From positions 310,001 through 374,000 of the forward strand of contig JANTQA010000012.1 of assembly GCA_027625915.1 (NCBI GenBank): DNA of 64,000 nucleotides, read 5' to 3'. The notes beneath the pieces are model-generated. The model was given only the letters and a program-made list of their open reading frames with translations, was not told the DNA's origin and searched no databases. Position 1 is the first letter of the stretch; each line of letters opens with the position of its first letter. Both the position numbers and the translations under genes were made by a program. Positions 24,160 to 36,777 of this stretch are shown here, one piece after another. The DNA comes from Anaeramoeba flamelloides. Taxonomy: Eukaryota; Metamonada; Anaeramoebidae.

Positions 24160-25615
24160 TTGCTTTAGAGTAAAAATAAAATTTTCTAAAATCTTCAAAA
24201 TCTAAAAATCTTCTAAAAAATTTTATTGAAGAAAACAAGGGGTAAGTGCTTTTAGAAGATGCTTTGATCTTCAAAAACTTTGATTTTTGAAAACTGATGA
24301 TTTTATGATTGGATTTGAAAAAAATTATTGTTATTTTTTGTTGGTAAAATTATTTTTCAACATTTACGGTTATCAGAAGGGATTTGGCTCAAATTTGAAA
24401 TTCTGGAAACAATAATCATATTCATATACCATTGGGGATATTTTTAAAGTTTTGGCCTGTACAAAAATGAAGAAAAAAACTACAGACTAATGATTTTTAA
24501 ATCAAAAAAAATTTCACTTCATTTTTAATTTCCTTATTCATATTAAGCCAAAAATTACAACTTACTTCTAAAAAATCTATTTATAAAAGATAAATGGAAA
24601 AGGAAGTAAAAAATTTTTCCCATTTATAATTCAAATACCAGTAAAGGGTTTTCTAAAATTATACAGTGGATAGAACATAAACAAGTTTTTAACTTTGATG
24701 TAGACAAAAAATTAACTTCATGAAAAAATATTGGTGAACTGTCGAAAAAAAAGAAATAAATTAATGAAAAAGATTAAAAAAAATACATAGAACCAAGAAA
24801 TAGAGTTATTTACATTAATTTTAAAAAGGATTTTTGTGGATCTTGAAAGATCAATGGAATTTTTTAACAAAAAACAATATCCATTTTCACAAAATTTGCA
24901 ATTATGATGAAATTTTGGAAACAAAAGTATTAAATATTTTTGTAACCATTTACATTAATTCTAAAACCTAACCCCAAAAGATAATTTAAATTCAAATCAA
25001 TTTTGTCCGGATGTTTTGCTGTTTTCCAATACCCAAATCAGAAAAAAATATTACTTTGAATTTTAGTAATCCGTTAAAGTTTGTCAACATGGGTTATTTA
25101 CAACACTCAACTATTATGTGAATTGTAAACCAAAAGTAACGAATTTTTGCTTCAACTTGTTAAAAAAATAAAAGCAACTCAGAAATCAAAGAATTTAAAT
25201 AAATCATCTAAATCACACAATTCTCAAAGGGAACCTCAATATAGTGAATTTGCATGTTGAACTAATTTAAATTTGACTTTGATTTTTTAGAATTTTTTAT
25301 TATAAGATGAATGAAGTCATTTTTCGGTTTATTTTTTCAAGAACTATCATTAGTTACTATTTCAAAACAATTTTGTCGGTTTAAAGTTGTAAAATTTAAT
25401 AATAATTCTGGAAAAAACTTTTGAGAGAATTCTTTACTTTTTTTAAATCCAATCATAAAATCTTCAGTTTTCAAAAATCAAAGTTTTTGAAGACAAAAGC
25501 ATCTTCTAAAAACATTTACACCTTGTTTTCTTCAATAAAATTTTTTAGAAGTTTTTTAGATTTTGAAGATTTTAGAAAAAAAATCATGAACTCATTGCTT
25601 TAGAAACAAAATATT
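24160..25615. mobile_element. Element with ~170 bp inverted termini
   Basis: 24160-24330 and 25430-25615 are inverse copies over about 170 bp (for example TTTTATTGAAGAAAACAAGG on the left, inverted near 25535). The interior has no coding sequence. Just outside the left arm, CCCTTAGAACACC (24137) pairs with GGTGTGCTAAGGG at 27750, so a larger element of about 3.7 kb (24120-27785) is possible. The target-site duplication is unresolved. Confidence 0.6.
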
Positions 25616-26060
25616 TAATCTGAGTTGTTATCAAAAGATTCTAAGATATAGAATTTATAAACAATTATCTTCGAAAGAAAAATTTATAATTAAAAATTGT
25701 ATAGTTATATACATTGAATAAATAACTTGAAAAATTTTTCAACATTGGGAATTTTTTTTTTGGTTATTGTGGTTTTATTATTTTTCAATCTAAATTTTGT
25801 CAAAAACATTTTTTTTTTTTTTGAAAAGTTTGTCTAGACATCAAAAATCTCTTAGTTTTAATGATTCAAAAACATCATACTTTACTGGAAATTTTTTGGG
25901 GAACTTTGTACACTAACATTGCCTAAAATACTTCAAATGATATTTTAACATTACATAGAAAATTTGTTTTATTTATTGATTTCCATTCAATAGCAATATA
26001 TATATATATTTGAGACTTAATCATTTAAAAATGATAAAAAATATGGCTGTAAGTATAAAA

Positions 26061-26720
26061 TGCGAAAATTTGCAAAATGCAAAAATCTGCAAAATTTTAT
26101 TAATATTATTCTAAAGATTGTGGGTGAATTGAATTGGTATCTTAAATGTCAGTAGCATTTTAATACGTTACTTCATGATAGTTGAAAAATGTTAGGAAAT
26201 GTCATATTTATGACAATTTTTTAATTGTGTAACATTTGTGAAAATGTAATTGGTCGGAAATTGTCATAACTATGATATTTCGGAAAAATCCAGAAAATCG
26301 TACGTAAAACTCACCAATACCTTCCCTTACCCTACCCAATACAAACCAGCAGTTTTTCTATGTATCAAAAACCAAAATACATTGATTCGGCCTTACGTAC
26401 CTTACGCACCTTACCTACCCTGAATCTAGAATATAAAAATATACTATCTAAAAAAAAATGTCATAGTTATGACAATTTCGGACCAATTACATTTTCACAA
26501 ATGTTACACAATTAAAAAATTGTCATAACTATGGAATTTACTAATGTTAAACAATTAAAAATTGTCATAACTATGACATTTCCTAACATTTTATTACAAT
26601 CGTGTAGCAATACACAGGAACACTACAAGCCCCTGAGATACCAATTCAATTCACCCACAATCTTTAGAATAATATTAATAAAATTTTGCAAATTTTCGCA
26701 TTTTGCAATAATTTGCAAGT
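26061..26720. mobile_element. Foldback MITE with long nested inverted repeats (MITE-6)
   Basis: The outer arms of about 85-100 bp (GATTGTGGGTGAATTGAATT and inverse, ending in TGCAAAATTTT-type sequence) enclose a second inverted pair, AATGTTAGGAAATGTCAT against ATGACATTTCCTAACATT. The self-complementary motif TGTCATAACTATGACA or a variant recurs about five times. The central ~130 bp is richer in C and includes CCTTACCCTACCC-like repeats. The outermost boundary is approximate. Confidence 0.75.
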
Positions 26721-28014
26721 TATGTCAACTCCCAAAAAATATAAATTAAAATTTAAAAAAAAAAAAATATTTTTTTTTCATTGTAAAATTTGTGAAATTT
26801 TTTCAATAAGATTTTTTTTCAAATTTAAATGATTTGTTCCAATATTTTGAGTCAGATTTATAATTAATTTTTTTTTTTTAATTTTTAATATTTTTTAATT
26901 TTTGACTTTTTAAAATCTAGACATAAAATAAATAATATTACTGGATAAAAGATCATATGTCAAAAATTATTTTCCAAGATCTGGATTATTTCAGATTGAT
27001 CAAAATTCAAATTTCACAAATATATTATTTAAATTTTTACTAATAACTAAATTCAATAAAAAATTTTTTTCTGGTTTCGAAGATTATTTTATTATCTTTG
27101 AATAATATTTAAAAGTTATTTTTTATTTTTTTTTTTAAATTTGGGGCTGATTACTTTCTCTATGAAAAAAGTTTTAATTTGTTTAATACCAATGTAATAA
27201 ATGAAATTATTTTACATTTTTTTTTTTTTTGTTTTTTAATTATTACCTATTGTTTTAATAAAAATTTTAAAAAATTATTTAAGATTAAACTTTTAATTTT
27301 GTCTTTTGGAATGAATTTCATTTTTCTCTTGATTTAATATTTATTAAAAATTTATCTAAAAAAAAAATTACAATTTCTCAGTAATTATATTTTTTTCTTT
27401 ATTTTTTTTTTATCATAAAATTAACAACATTATTTGATTATTATTATTAATAAATGAATGTGTTGGGTTTTAAATTACTATTAATGTAATAAAATTTCTG
27501 ATTTAAAAAAATAAAATAAAAATAAAAATCTTTAAAAATCTTAAAAAAATGTAAAAATGAATAATTATTATTTTTTTTTTCAATTTCAAAAAAAAAAAAA
27601 TCAATAACTTAACTACCTTAAATTTGAACTATTTTGACTTTTTATTATAATTCAAATCTGGATTAAAGACAAATAAGAAAATTAATATATTAGTGGATCA
27701 ATATCATTTGAAATCTTTTATTATAAACTTGATGAAATTTAAGCAAATCCGGTGTGCTAAGGGATATATATATATATATAAACTATACTTCAAAATTTGG
27801 ATACAGTTTAAACAGTTAAAAGAATAATAATACTACAATTTAAATTCAATTTGGAAAGGATTTTGATTTAACAAACGATTCCATTTTTTGTCTTTTTTGT
27901 TTTGTTTTCATTTCCTTTTTTGTAGTTACGTAATCTTTTTCGTTAGATCTGAAATTTTTTTTCAATGGTTGATAGAAGGTTGGTGTTGAGTTTGTTAAAT
28001 TGGAAAATAACATA

Positions 28015-28947
28015 AACCCCAATTCAAAATTTTTTAACACACCTAAAATTCAATATGTGAAAAAAAAAAACTTATTTTTTTTTTTTTTTTTTTCATTAAA
28101 GAGTGGGTACTAAAAGTCCACCTGTTTGCCGGAATCCCTAATCTGAATTAGAGATATTGTTGAACCAAGTGAGAGCTGGTCATTTCTCCCAAAAATCGGA
28201 TCCGCTCCATAAATTGAGAGGGATTTTGTTCCAATTCCGTTCGATTTTTTATAATAGTCAAAAAGATTCAATTCGGCCAAACGATTTCCTCAAAGAATTA
28301 GTGGTTCTAAGAAGCATAAGCCCGATTTTTAATTAAAATTACACCGTGGTGGCTATTTGAGAAAATGGTAAGCAATAAGAAATAATGGTTAAGGGAATAG
28401 AACCCTGGCCTTCAGATTGTACACTGGGTTGTGTTTCCACTGGCCCTTACCGGTTCTCTGTAAAAAAAAACTTATTTAATAACTTCCAGAAGATATATAA
28501 AATTAGAACCATTCACTAATTGAAATGTTAACACTTGTTTATAAATTACAATACTCACAAAACAATAAATAAATAATTATCAATACAAATAAATCATGGG
28601 TGTGTTAAAAATTTTGGAGAGAGCAAAACAAAAAAATACAATAGTAAATTTGTTGAAATTCTATTAAGAATATTGATCGATCAAAGGGTAGATACTACCA
28701 ACTAATTTTATTTGAGTTCTTCTATTTGGAACAACTCAACTTTAGCACAATGTTAATTGTTGAAAAAATTTTGATCGAACGAAACAAGTTTCTGTAATTC
28801 AAAAAATGAAATGAAAACAAAAACTAAAAGATGAAAAAATGATTTTCATATTTTTCAAAAATCAAAATTATCTGCAATTTGAATAAAATTGTATTGTTGT
28901 GATTCTTTGGAACATTTTAGCTGTGTGGAAAATTTTGAATTTTAGTT
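28015..28947. mobile_element. MITE-2, Tc1/mariner-like, interrupted by a SINE
   Basis: The ends AACCCCAATTCAAAATTTT and (inverse) AACTAAAATTCAAAATTTT are flanked by TA (28013-28014, 28948-28949). Subtracting the SINE and one target duplication leaves about 533 bp, matching the 529 bp copy at 54015-54543, which lies in the opposite orientation. There is no coding content. Decayed pieces of the same family continue to about 29260. Confidence 0.88.
28078..28461 (-). mobile_element. tRNA-derived SINE, copy 1 (384 bp)
   Basis: On the minus strand the head carries a polymerase III A-box-like GGGCCAGTGG and a B-box-like GGTTCTATTCC about 45 bp apart, as in a tRNA gene. The element ends in an A run (T run 28078-28093 on the plus strand). 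A perfect 16 bp target-site duplication, AAAAAAAAACTTATTT, lies at 28062-28077 and 28462-28477. The MITE-2 copy at 54015-54543 shows the empty site. It is much more GC-rich than its surroundings. It differs from copy 2 (41501-41875) by roughly a dozen changes by eye, so both are young. Confidence 0.92.
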
Positions 28948-28949
28948 TA

Positions 28950-29260
28950 CAATTCGTAGATGGTATCTTAACATTTGATCAATCAACAATTGTTGGTGAA
29001 ATTTCAACAAATTTACCAATACATTTATTTGTTCTTGCTCATTTCATTATTTTGGACACGCCGGTTTTTATTTTTGAGTTTTATATTTTTTTCTTTTATT
29101 TGGATTAAAATGATCACTTGTCAAAACATTAATACTGGGTAACTTAAATGTGGTTTAATATTATGTTTGATAGAATATTATAAATTGAGATTTTTTTTTT
29201 GATTTTGGGAGTTTCTGTGTGTCTAAATTTTTGGAATGTGGTTTAGATCAAAATATTCTT
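28950..29260. repeat. Decayed MITE-2-like remnants
   Basis: Fragments such as GAAATTTCAACAAATTTACC (about 29000) and GTGTGTCTAAATTTTTGGAA (about 29217) echo inner and terminal MITE-2 sequence. Boundaries cannot be drawn. Confidence 0.4.
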
Positions 29261-30324
29261 CTTCTTGGTCTATTTTTTGATTTACAATTTTGAAAGTTTC
29301 ATGTAATTTGGTAATTACACACCCTCTTTGAATAAGAGATTGTATAAAAGACAGACAAAAGTCAACAAATCTATTTCAAAATTTGGGTAAAGTGGTAGCT
29401 TTAAAAAATATGTAAGTGTAAGGGATAATTCTTAAGAAGGTTTTCAAAAAATGAGTTTCTTGTTTTCAAAAATCAAAAAGAGAGGTTTTTTATTTTCTTT
29501 GAAAATCTTAAACACTGATTTGAAAAAAAAAAAGAAAGAAACTCAATTAAGGACTACGTTTTTAGGTGAAAACAGTGAAATAATGTATAAAATCACCCTT
29601 GAATAAGTTATGTAATCCAAGTATTATTTGTTTAAGTAGAATTTCTTTTCGAAAAAATGTGAAATTTTCACAATTTCAAAAAATTTTCACAATTTTTGTT
29701 TTGTTAGATCATGCTAAATTTTGATTTTAATATTTTAGAATTTCCATTTCAACTTTTGGAAATCACACTATTTTCTTGAGCTGTTCTACATATTTTTTAA
29801 ATTTGCTTTTACAAGTTTGAAATGTTCTCAAATTTGAAATGCACTTGAAAATCACCAAAAGCCATTTTTTGCAATTATTTTTTTTTGTTATTTTCAATTT
29901 TCCTTTTCATTGAAAAAGAAAGAAAAATAGTTTGTATGAAAAAGTAAAGATGACAAAAAATGTTTTTTTTTTTTTTTGGTCCAATTTCAACCGTGTGAAA
30001 AATTTTTTTGAGAGAAGTGAAAGTGAAATAACACAATTACTCAACCCCCTCAAGGGTGAGAACGTAGTCCTTAAATTAATTAATTTTTTTCAATCTCTTT
30101 TAGATTTTAAATCTAAATCTTGAATCTTATTTTTGAAGGGTTTGTTGAAATATTCTTCTGTATTTTTGTTTTCTTCTCTCATAACTGTTTTTCCAGTTTT
30201 CACCCTTATTGAAAAAACAATTAAGAATATTTTTTGAAGAAAAAGAATCAAAAGAAAAACACTAAAGAAAAAAAAATCAAAAAAAAAAGACAATCCAAAA
30301 AACAAAATTTTTAAAAAAGCTTAC

Positions 30325-30964
30325 CTAATTCATTAAGACCAAAACCATATAATTTTCCATCAGTTTTCATCATAAGTGTATGATCCGAATGACCACCAAA
30401 TACATTGGCAACATTTTCATGTAATTTTTGGATCACTATCTACAAGATTTTCTGTAATTTCTGGTTTTCCCAACTTCCATTTTTAGTTTTACCACATCCA
30501 AACAAAATATTTGTTGTTTTGTTTATAAAAAATGAACAGTAACCACTACAACAAATTTGGTCAATGTTTTTTTCTTTTAAAGATTCAATTAAAGTAGGTT
30601 TTTCGACAGAGCTATTAAATTCGAAACCAAGTTGATGTTCACTTTCACCCCAACCATAGACCCTGGGTTTTTCTTCATTTGAGATCACAAGGAAATGAAA
30701 ATAGCCAGAAGCAATACTTTTCATTGGTGGTAGGTTTTCAAGTGCTTTTTGCTTTTCATGGTAATTTTTTGGACTTGTTTGGTATAGTTTGCCTTCTGAA
30801 CTCAAAAAGATAATATTCTTGTCATAATCTGCAACAACATCAACGAATCTTTGTAACTTCTTCGGGAAAGGTTTTTATTGGATCCAAGGTTTCGAATTTG
30901 GTTGGATGGTTTGTTTAGTTCTTCCTTTTACATTGATATCACCAAGAGACTTAATATTGGACAT
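30325..30964 (-). pseudogene. Gene 2 exon 1 (pseudogene): N-terminal RCC1 repeats
   Basis: The start (MSNIKSLGDINVKGRTKQT) and the conserved RCC1 strands (SSEGKLYQ, SGYFHFLVIS, RVYGWGES, GYCSFFINKTTNILFGCGK, KLYGFGLNELG) are recognisable, and the donor GTAAGC is intact. The frame is broken in at least three places: near 30907, near 30845 (one extra base against the other copies) and near 30435-30470. With the stop in exon 2 this marks a dead copy. Its blade turns (GESEHQ, ELG) differ from every other copy. Confidence 0.85.
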
Positions 30965-31470
30965 TAATTTCAATTTTTGGAAATTATTTGGATGGATGTG
31001 TTTTTTTTTTTTGGAATAAAATTGTGACTTGGAATTTTGGCTTGGGTTTGTTTTAGGTAGTTTGAGTTTTTGGATTTTAGAGAAAAAGAAAAAAAAAGAA
31101 AAAAAGTGATATATTTTCTTTAAAAAAAATATATCTGTTAATGTTAGAATTTATTCCTTCATTTTTAGAACATTTATTTGTGAAATAATTGACGTAGACT
31201 TGATTTAGAATTTAATTTCTTAAGGTGTATGTTTATTTTTGCTTTCTTGTTAATTTAAATTTATTTGAAATAATATACTTTAAAACTATTCTGAAAAAAA
31301 TTAGTTAGAGATTTTTAAAAAGACGAAAAACAACCACTGTTTTTTTGAAGTGTCTGGAAGTTGATGAAAATATAAATTTATGCTCTTCAGTTCTTGATCC
31401 CAAAAAAATTTTTAACAAAAATGTTAATCTTTTATATTTTACTAATATCAGCGGTTAATAATCCAGATAA
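30965..31470 (-). promoter_or_regulatory. Gene 2 5' flank, conserved with gene 1
   Basis: The first ~150 bp matches the other copies' 5' flanks. The block 31140-31270 matches 14290-14430. Presumed 5' UTR and promoter; no defined motif. Confidence 0.35.
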
Positions 31471-31484
31471 AATTTAAATTAGGA

Positions 31485-32190
31485 TCGAGTCATTAGGGTG
31501 AAATTTTTTATTCTGAAATGGATTAAAATACTTTTTAAGTAAAGTTTATGAGGACCTAACACCAATTAAAAACCAACCAACATATGAGGTACAATCGATC
31601 TCCTAAAATCAACAACCAAAGATGAGTACAATTTTTGAAAAAAAGTACCAAAGAGAGGTACTCAATTTCGAATTAGAATGGTTAGAATATACAATTTTGA
31701 AAACAACTATGTCAGTTTTTGAAGTGTCGTTCTTTGGCGCTTTTTGAGATCTCGGTGATTTTTTTTTCTTTTTTTTTCATTTTTCAAATGATTTATTATT
31801 ATCAAAATGATATTACATAATCCTTACTTGGTCAAATTTAGAGAGTTATTAAATAACCACATTTCAGATTAACTCGGATTAAATTGATTGAACACTTCAA
31901 GAAAGCAAGTAGTTTTAAATTATGGAAATTTAACCCAGGATAAAATTCAAAATGTGAAAAGATGAATTTTTTTCTAAATTTTGCTTTTTTTAGAATTGAA
32001 AACTCTTTTAAAGTTATTTTTATTCGTTGAATTTTTTGTCAAAGATGATCCTCTCATTGAAATTTATTTTTTTGTTATTTGAATTTTGTCAACCCAAAGA
32101 AGGGCCATTTACCAATACCCTTTTTGGTTTCAGATCACCCCTGAATATAGGGCAAATCCATGGTCAATGACTAGTCCCTGATTTAAAAAA
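31485..32190. repeat. Repeat X (copy at 43930-44665)
   Basis: About 0.7 kb is shared with the intron of gene 3, for example AACCAACCAACATATGAGGT against AACTAACCAAACGGTGAAGT, and GGCGCTTTTTGAGATCT against GGTGCTTTTTGAGATCT. Here it lies upstream of a gene and there inside an intron, so it is either mobile or moved by rearrangement. Its right end carries GACTAGTCCC, the inverse of the D element terminus GGGACTAGT. Confidence 0.55.
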
Positions 32191-32569
32191 ATTTTGTTTG
32201 AAAATTGAAAATATCATTCTTTTTTTGTCCTGAATTGTAGGATTTTAGTGAATTATATTCAATACCAAAGTATTTTCATTCCTTTTTGCAAATATTAACT
32301 AAACATAGAAATAATAAAGAATAATTGCAAAATTTGTATAACTTATAACAATTTTTATCTGTTTTAAGGTGAAAATGATTAACCCTCTTAACTTAACTCA
32401 CATATCAAAGTCAAATCATCGAAACTTCTTAGCAATTCGTCCCAGGTTTTTTTTCCCATTAAAGAAGTACTTTTCTCGAAAACTTGTTTCCCACCCAATG
32501 TATTTTTTAATTTTTTAGAAACAAAAGCTATCACTAAATAAAGAACAGATAGATTTGGTAAAAATATTT

Positions 32570-33665
32570 CATTTTTTTTTTTATTATTGAAGAAGTGTAA
32601 ATTTTACTCAAGTTGTGATTAGACTTAAATTTCTGAAAGATAATTTAAGCGTAAAATCATAGATTTTACGATTATTAATTAATGAAAATAGTTTCAAACT
32701 ATGACTGGTTTAAAATTATTTTATTAAAATTTAATAATTTTAACATATTTTGAAAGATTAATCTATCTTTTTCATAGGAAGGTCATACCCATAAAAAATG
32801 ATCAAATTTTTTCGATAATTTCCTTCTATTTATATTTTAAACATAAAATTCAAAATTTATTTGAATTTTTTATTAATTACATATTAATATCTATTTAAGC
32901 AGTTGGTGAATGTTTTGAATTTTAGAATTGTTGAACTTGAGGGATAACTTAAATATTTTTGGTGTTTAAATAAATAATTTTTCAATTTTATTATTGTGAA
33001 ATATCGTTGTGGAGTTCCGTCAAGTGCCGTCAAGTGCCTAGGTTTTCCAGAATTCAAAAGAATTGTGTAAAATCTTTAATTTTATACTATTCTTTTAAAT
33101 TTTGGAAAGCCTAACAACCTTATAACTTTTTGAATTCAACAACTCGTTAAATGTGTATTTGTATATTTCTTTTTTAGTTCGATAACATCTTTTGGATTCC
33201 AATTGATTTTATTATTTATTCTTTATTTAAATTTTATTAATTTTTCCAAATAAGGAAGAGATAAATTTCCTAATTTCTTTTTGAATTTAAATTTCTTTTT
33301 ATTTACTGAAATTATAATATTTTCATTTTTAAATTCTGGTTTGTAAATAAAGAACTCACATATTTCTATTTTATTTTGGCATATCACAGTAATACATGGA
33401 TTAATCCAAGTATTTAAATAATTTAAAGTTTTATTTCATAATTATATATTTCCAACATATATGTCAATTGGCTTATTATAAAATTTTGAATAATATAATT
33501 TTTAGACTATTGTTTAGAGAGTTGTTATTGAATAATTGTTTACCGTTATTAAATGTTTGTTTTGATTTTTTTAAATTATAAACTATATGTGAAATTTTAT
33601 CAAAAGAAATAGACAAATATTTAATTTTTTTAAAATCTTTTGATACAACTGTTTTATCTTTATTA
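32570..33665 (-). mobile_element. LINE family A, copy 2 (3' part)
   Basis: The A-rich tail on the minus strand (T run near 32571-32582) is preceded by the family hairpin (GAAGTGTAAATTTTACTC on the plus strand). Upstream lie the C-terminal region and the end of the reverse transcriptase (KYLSISFDKISHIVYNLKKS). It carries the small hairpin insert (33012-33115) at the same site as copy 1. LINE homology stops exactly at MITE-4 (33666), which looks inserted at the TA of a PN codon pair, but no LINE sequence continues beyond it. It is broken by many changes. Confidence 0.85.
33012..33115 (-). repeat. Minimal hairpin insert in LINE A copy 2
   Basis: On the minus strand this is a single ~65 bp hairpin (arms ending TTTTGAATTCTGGAAAACC) followed by GGCACTTGACGGCACTTGAC and GGAACTCCAC. 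It has the same LINE position and orientation as 9028-9395 but lacks the second palindrome set. Confidence 0.75.
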
Positions 33666-33862
33666 CAGTCAGTTCCAATTTTAACGCACAAACTTTCAAC
33701 AGAATTTAAGGTACAATAAAAATCTCGAATTAAGGCACAAAATTCAGATTCTAGTATTATAAATTGTAAAAAAAAAAATTAAATATTTTGTGCATTAATT
33801 TTATATTTTTATTGTGCCTTAAATTTCGTTGAAAGTTTGTACCTTAAAAGTGGAACTGACTG
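33666..33862. mobile_element. MITE-4, 197 bp
   Basis: Ends CAGTCAGTTCCAATTTTAAC and inverse, with TA flanks at 33664-33665 and 33863-33864. It abuts LINE A copy 2. Confidence 0.92.
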
Positions 33863-34369
33863 TATTTCTCGAAAATATTAAATTAAGAATTAAATTATTA
33901 GAAATTTTTATGTAATTTTATCAATTTTTAGGGATTTTTTGGGTTTTAATTAAATTAATTTAACTCTAATTATTGAAATATATATTTTTCAATTTGATCT
34001 TTCTCTTTTATAAATTAATTATTTAGATTAGAACTTTTTGAAAACAATACCATCTCTACTTACTATTTATTGTTGTTTTCTTGGATTGAATAATGTATCG
34101 GTCTTCTTTGGTGATAAAAAGAAAAACAAAATTTATTTTGTAACACTGATTAAAATGGCATTTAAGTTTTTTTTGACCTCAGTAAAATATCATGATTTCC
34201 AATTTGTTGTGAATCTTTCACTATTTTTCACTTTTAAAATTAAAATAAATAATTATTTTCCACATTATATTTAACTCTTGGAAATTACTAAAAAAAAATT
34301 TACTATTTGTAAATTTCTCAGATTTTATTTTTCATATTTATTTAAAAGTATGAAATTGACTGTGTAATG

Positions 34370-34525
34370 AAATCTTTTTTTCGAAAAAAAATTCAGAAAA
34401 TCGGTAATATTTTGGATATATGAATCACAAAATAATATAATTGTGAAAATCTTCTGACTAATTATTGTAATATATTTTTTCCATTGATTCTGCTTAAAGG
34501 GTATATCAAAAGCAATATATGTTAA

Positions 34526-34560
<35 letters not shown>

Positions 34561-35690
34561 TTTCTTCATACTTTTCTTCACATCATTAATAATTTCGATA
34601 AACAATATTCACAAACAAAAGAAAATTCAAAACAAGGGTGTAAGTAGTCAATTTTTGCTTTATTAAAACTATCTCTTGAATCATTTTTTAGATTTTTTAT
34701 TTTTCTGAATTCAAATATCTAAATGTTAATGATTTTTGTGAAAAAATAATTGTTTTGTCTGAAAAAATAATGAAAATGTTGTGTTTTTATAATAATTTAT
34801 TCCCAATTTGAAATCTGTTTATTAAATTGTAACATACTTTTAAAATAAATTATAATAACTCTTAAGCTATGAAAAATGTAATATTTAAAGTTTTTTTATC
34901 ATTAAATTTAAAAAAAATCTTGATATATACTGAAAATTAGATTTAATCAACTTAAATTTGTTAACTATTTGTAAAAAAAATTCTTTAATTCAAGATTTTT
35001 TATTAACCAATTGTGTTTATTACAAGTGAAGTTAACAAAAAACGAAAAATTAGTAAATTTTTAATTTTTATTTTGAAAATGATTTTTCATGATGTTATTG
35101 TATATGTGTCTAAGATCCAAAATTATAAAATTTATAATTGAGTTTAGAAATTCTTTTCTAGATTTAAATTCTATCTTGGTCAATTTTGCTTTAATATTAT
35201 ATCAATTATTCTTGGTAAATATAAATTAATTCATAAGAGAATTTGTGATTTTTATTATTTGTCCAAACAAAAAATGAAGAATTTAACAATTTTAGTGACT
35301 TTATTTTATTTTTTTTTTTTGCATAAAAAGAGAAAGTAATCATATTTTATAATTTCAAAGTTTCAATAACCTGTTATAATTAATAACCTTTTTTTTTCAG
35401 AAAGATTCTCATAATAAAAATTTTCAAAATCAAAGTAAAATGTAATTACTACTTTTGAGATTTTGAGTAATTATTCTTTATTTAATATTTTTTTTAATCA
35501 ATCAAATATTAAATATTCTTTCCATATATTTATAAAAATCCAAAATTAAATAAAATGATAAAAATAATAAAAGAAAGAAAAATAAAAATAGAAATAAATA
35601 AATGATTGTTTGATTAAATCAGAAAAAAAAAAAAATAGATTTAAATCTTTTAAAAAAAAGTTTTCTCTAAATTAGAATTATGTATTTGTT
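34370..35690. repeat. 3' flank of gene 3, blocks F and G
   Basis: Matches 1130-1850 and 3720-4260 behind gene 1, without the 1.8 kb segment seen there. It contains an (AT)n microsatellite at 34529-34556. The region 33870-34360 to its left shows nothing recognisable. Confidence 0.5.
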
Positions 35691-35698
35691 TGATAAAA

Positions 35699-36777
35699 TT
35701 ATTTTTTTGAACATTTTTCAAAAATATCCATCATTGGAATTGTGGGATTTAATTGATAATATTCAACAATATCTTCAAATTCTTCTTTGATGAATTCTTG
35801 GTCTGTGTCTGCAGTGATGGGTAGTTCATCAGTGTATAAAAATGATATTAATAATTCAATTGTATCTAATGATTTCCCAGAATAATCTTTGACTTTTTGT
35901 AAATTTTCTTCAAGATTTTGAAACATATTCAAAAATAATCCACTTCTGGCTGCTAAGATAAATTTATGAATATATAATTCTTCTTCTTCATCATTTTCAT
36001 CTTCATTTTTTATAACAAGTTTAAAATCAGAAGTTTGTTCATCAAATAATAATTGTTTTAAATCATTTTTTAATAATTTGGTTTTTTGTGCATTTTGGAT
36101 TCCAAAATGATTTAAAATTTCATTTGTTCTTTTGGAATTGATCATTTGATCACAATAAATCCATTTTAACAAATCTTGAATTTCATTTAATTTGCAATTT
36201 GATTCCAAATATTTTTTGATCAAATCAAATGTTTTTCCAATCCTTGTCTCAATTAATATTTTATGAACTGGAATATTTTGGATATTAAAATCAGACAAGT
36301 ATCCATTTTTTAATAACTTTTCAAGATCTTGACTTAAATATGAATTTGATTTTAAGAAGAACATTAAATTTTGATCACAGCATTTCATTTGATTATAAGA
36401 TGAAAGATCATTGCTTAGATTATTTCCTGTTTGAATTTTTCTAATTACTGATGAATTATCGAGAACAGAACCACCAAATACACCCTGGACCCAAATTTCG
36501 TTATCTTGTGTTAAGATTGCAAACAAATGATAACCACAATCAATTTCTTGAATGATTGTATTATTGTTTTTAAATTGTGAATGTTGTTTAAATTCTGTTA
36601 AATCACTTCCAAACCCAGTCAATAGATTAGAACCAGTTACATATAGTTTTCCATCATTTGTCAGAATAGAGGTTAATTGGTTTGCAAGTATGATTTTTGA
36701 AATGTCTTCAACAGGGAATTCAAGTTTGATTTGGGTTGGTTTGAAAATGGATTTTTTATGCCCTAATCCTAATTCAC
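35699..36777 (-). CDS. Gene 3 exon 2: RCC1 repeats + two BTB domains
   Basis: Residues 215-573 of a 573 aa protein. The acceptor AG precedes GTGAATTAGG, giving GELGLGHKKS after splicing. The order is last RCC1 blades (LTSILTNDGKLYVTGSN, then IWVQGVFGGSV), BTB1 (LSDFNIQNIPVHKIL) and BTB2 (LYIHKFILAARSGLFLNMF through FEKCSKK). The acidic tract (NEDENDEEEE) is shorter than in genes 1 and 4. Exon length is 1079 bp, 9 bp less than genes 1 and 2, so frame is kept. Exon 2 is nearly identical to that of gene 4, marking a recent duplication. A LINE A insert begins about 105 bp upstream of the acceptor. Role as for gene 1, inferred. Confidence 0.88.

Larger units (their letters stand above)
18951..30324 (-). 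other. Gene 2 intron, 11.4 kb, transposon-filled
   Basis: The donor is GTAAGC and the acceptor an AG after an A-rich tract. Relative to gene 1, extra DNA starts near 19090 and ends near 23870, and contains the piggyBac remnant and nested MITE-4 copies. More insertions lie between about 24120 and 29300. The ~900 bp nearest the donor resemble the intron of gene 3 (47840-48298). Confidence 0.65.

Noticed and set aside
29932-30123. 63-codon plus-strand frame
   Set aside because: It is antisense to the conserved 5' end of the gene 2 intron and has a homopolymer core; no support as a gene.
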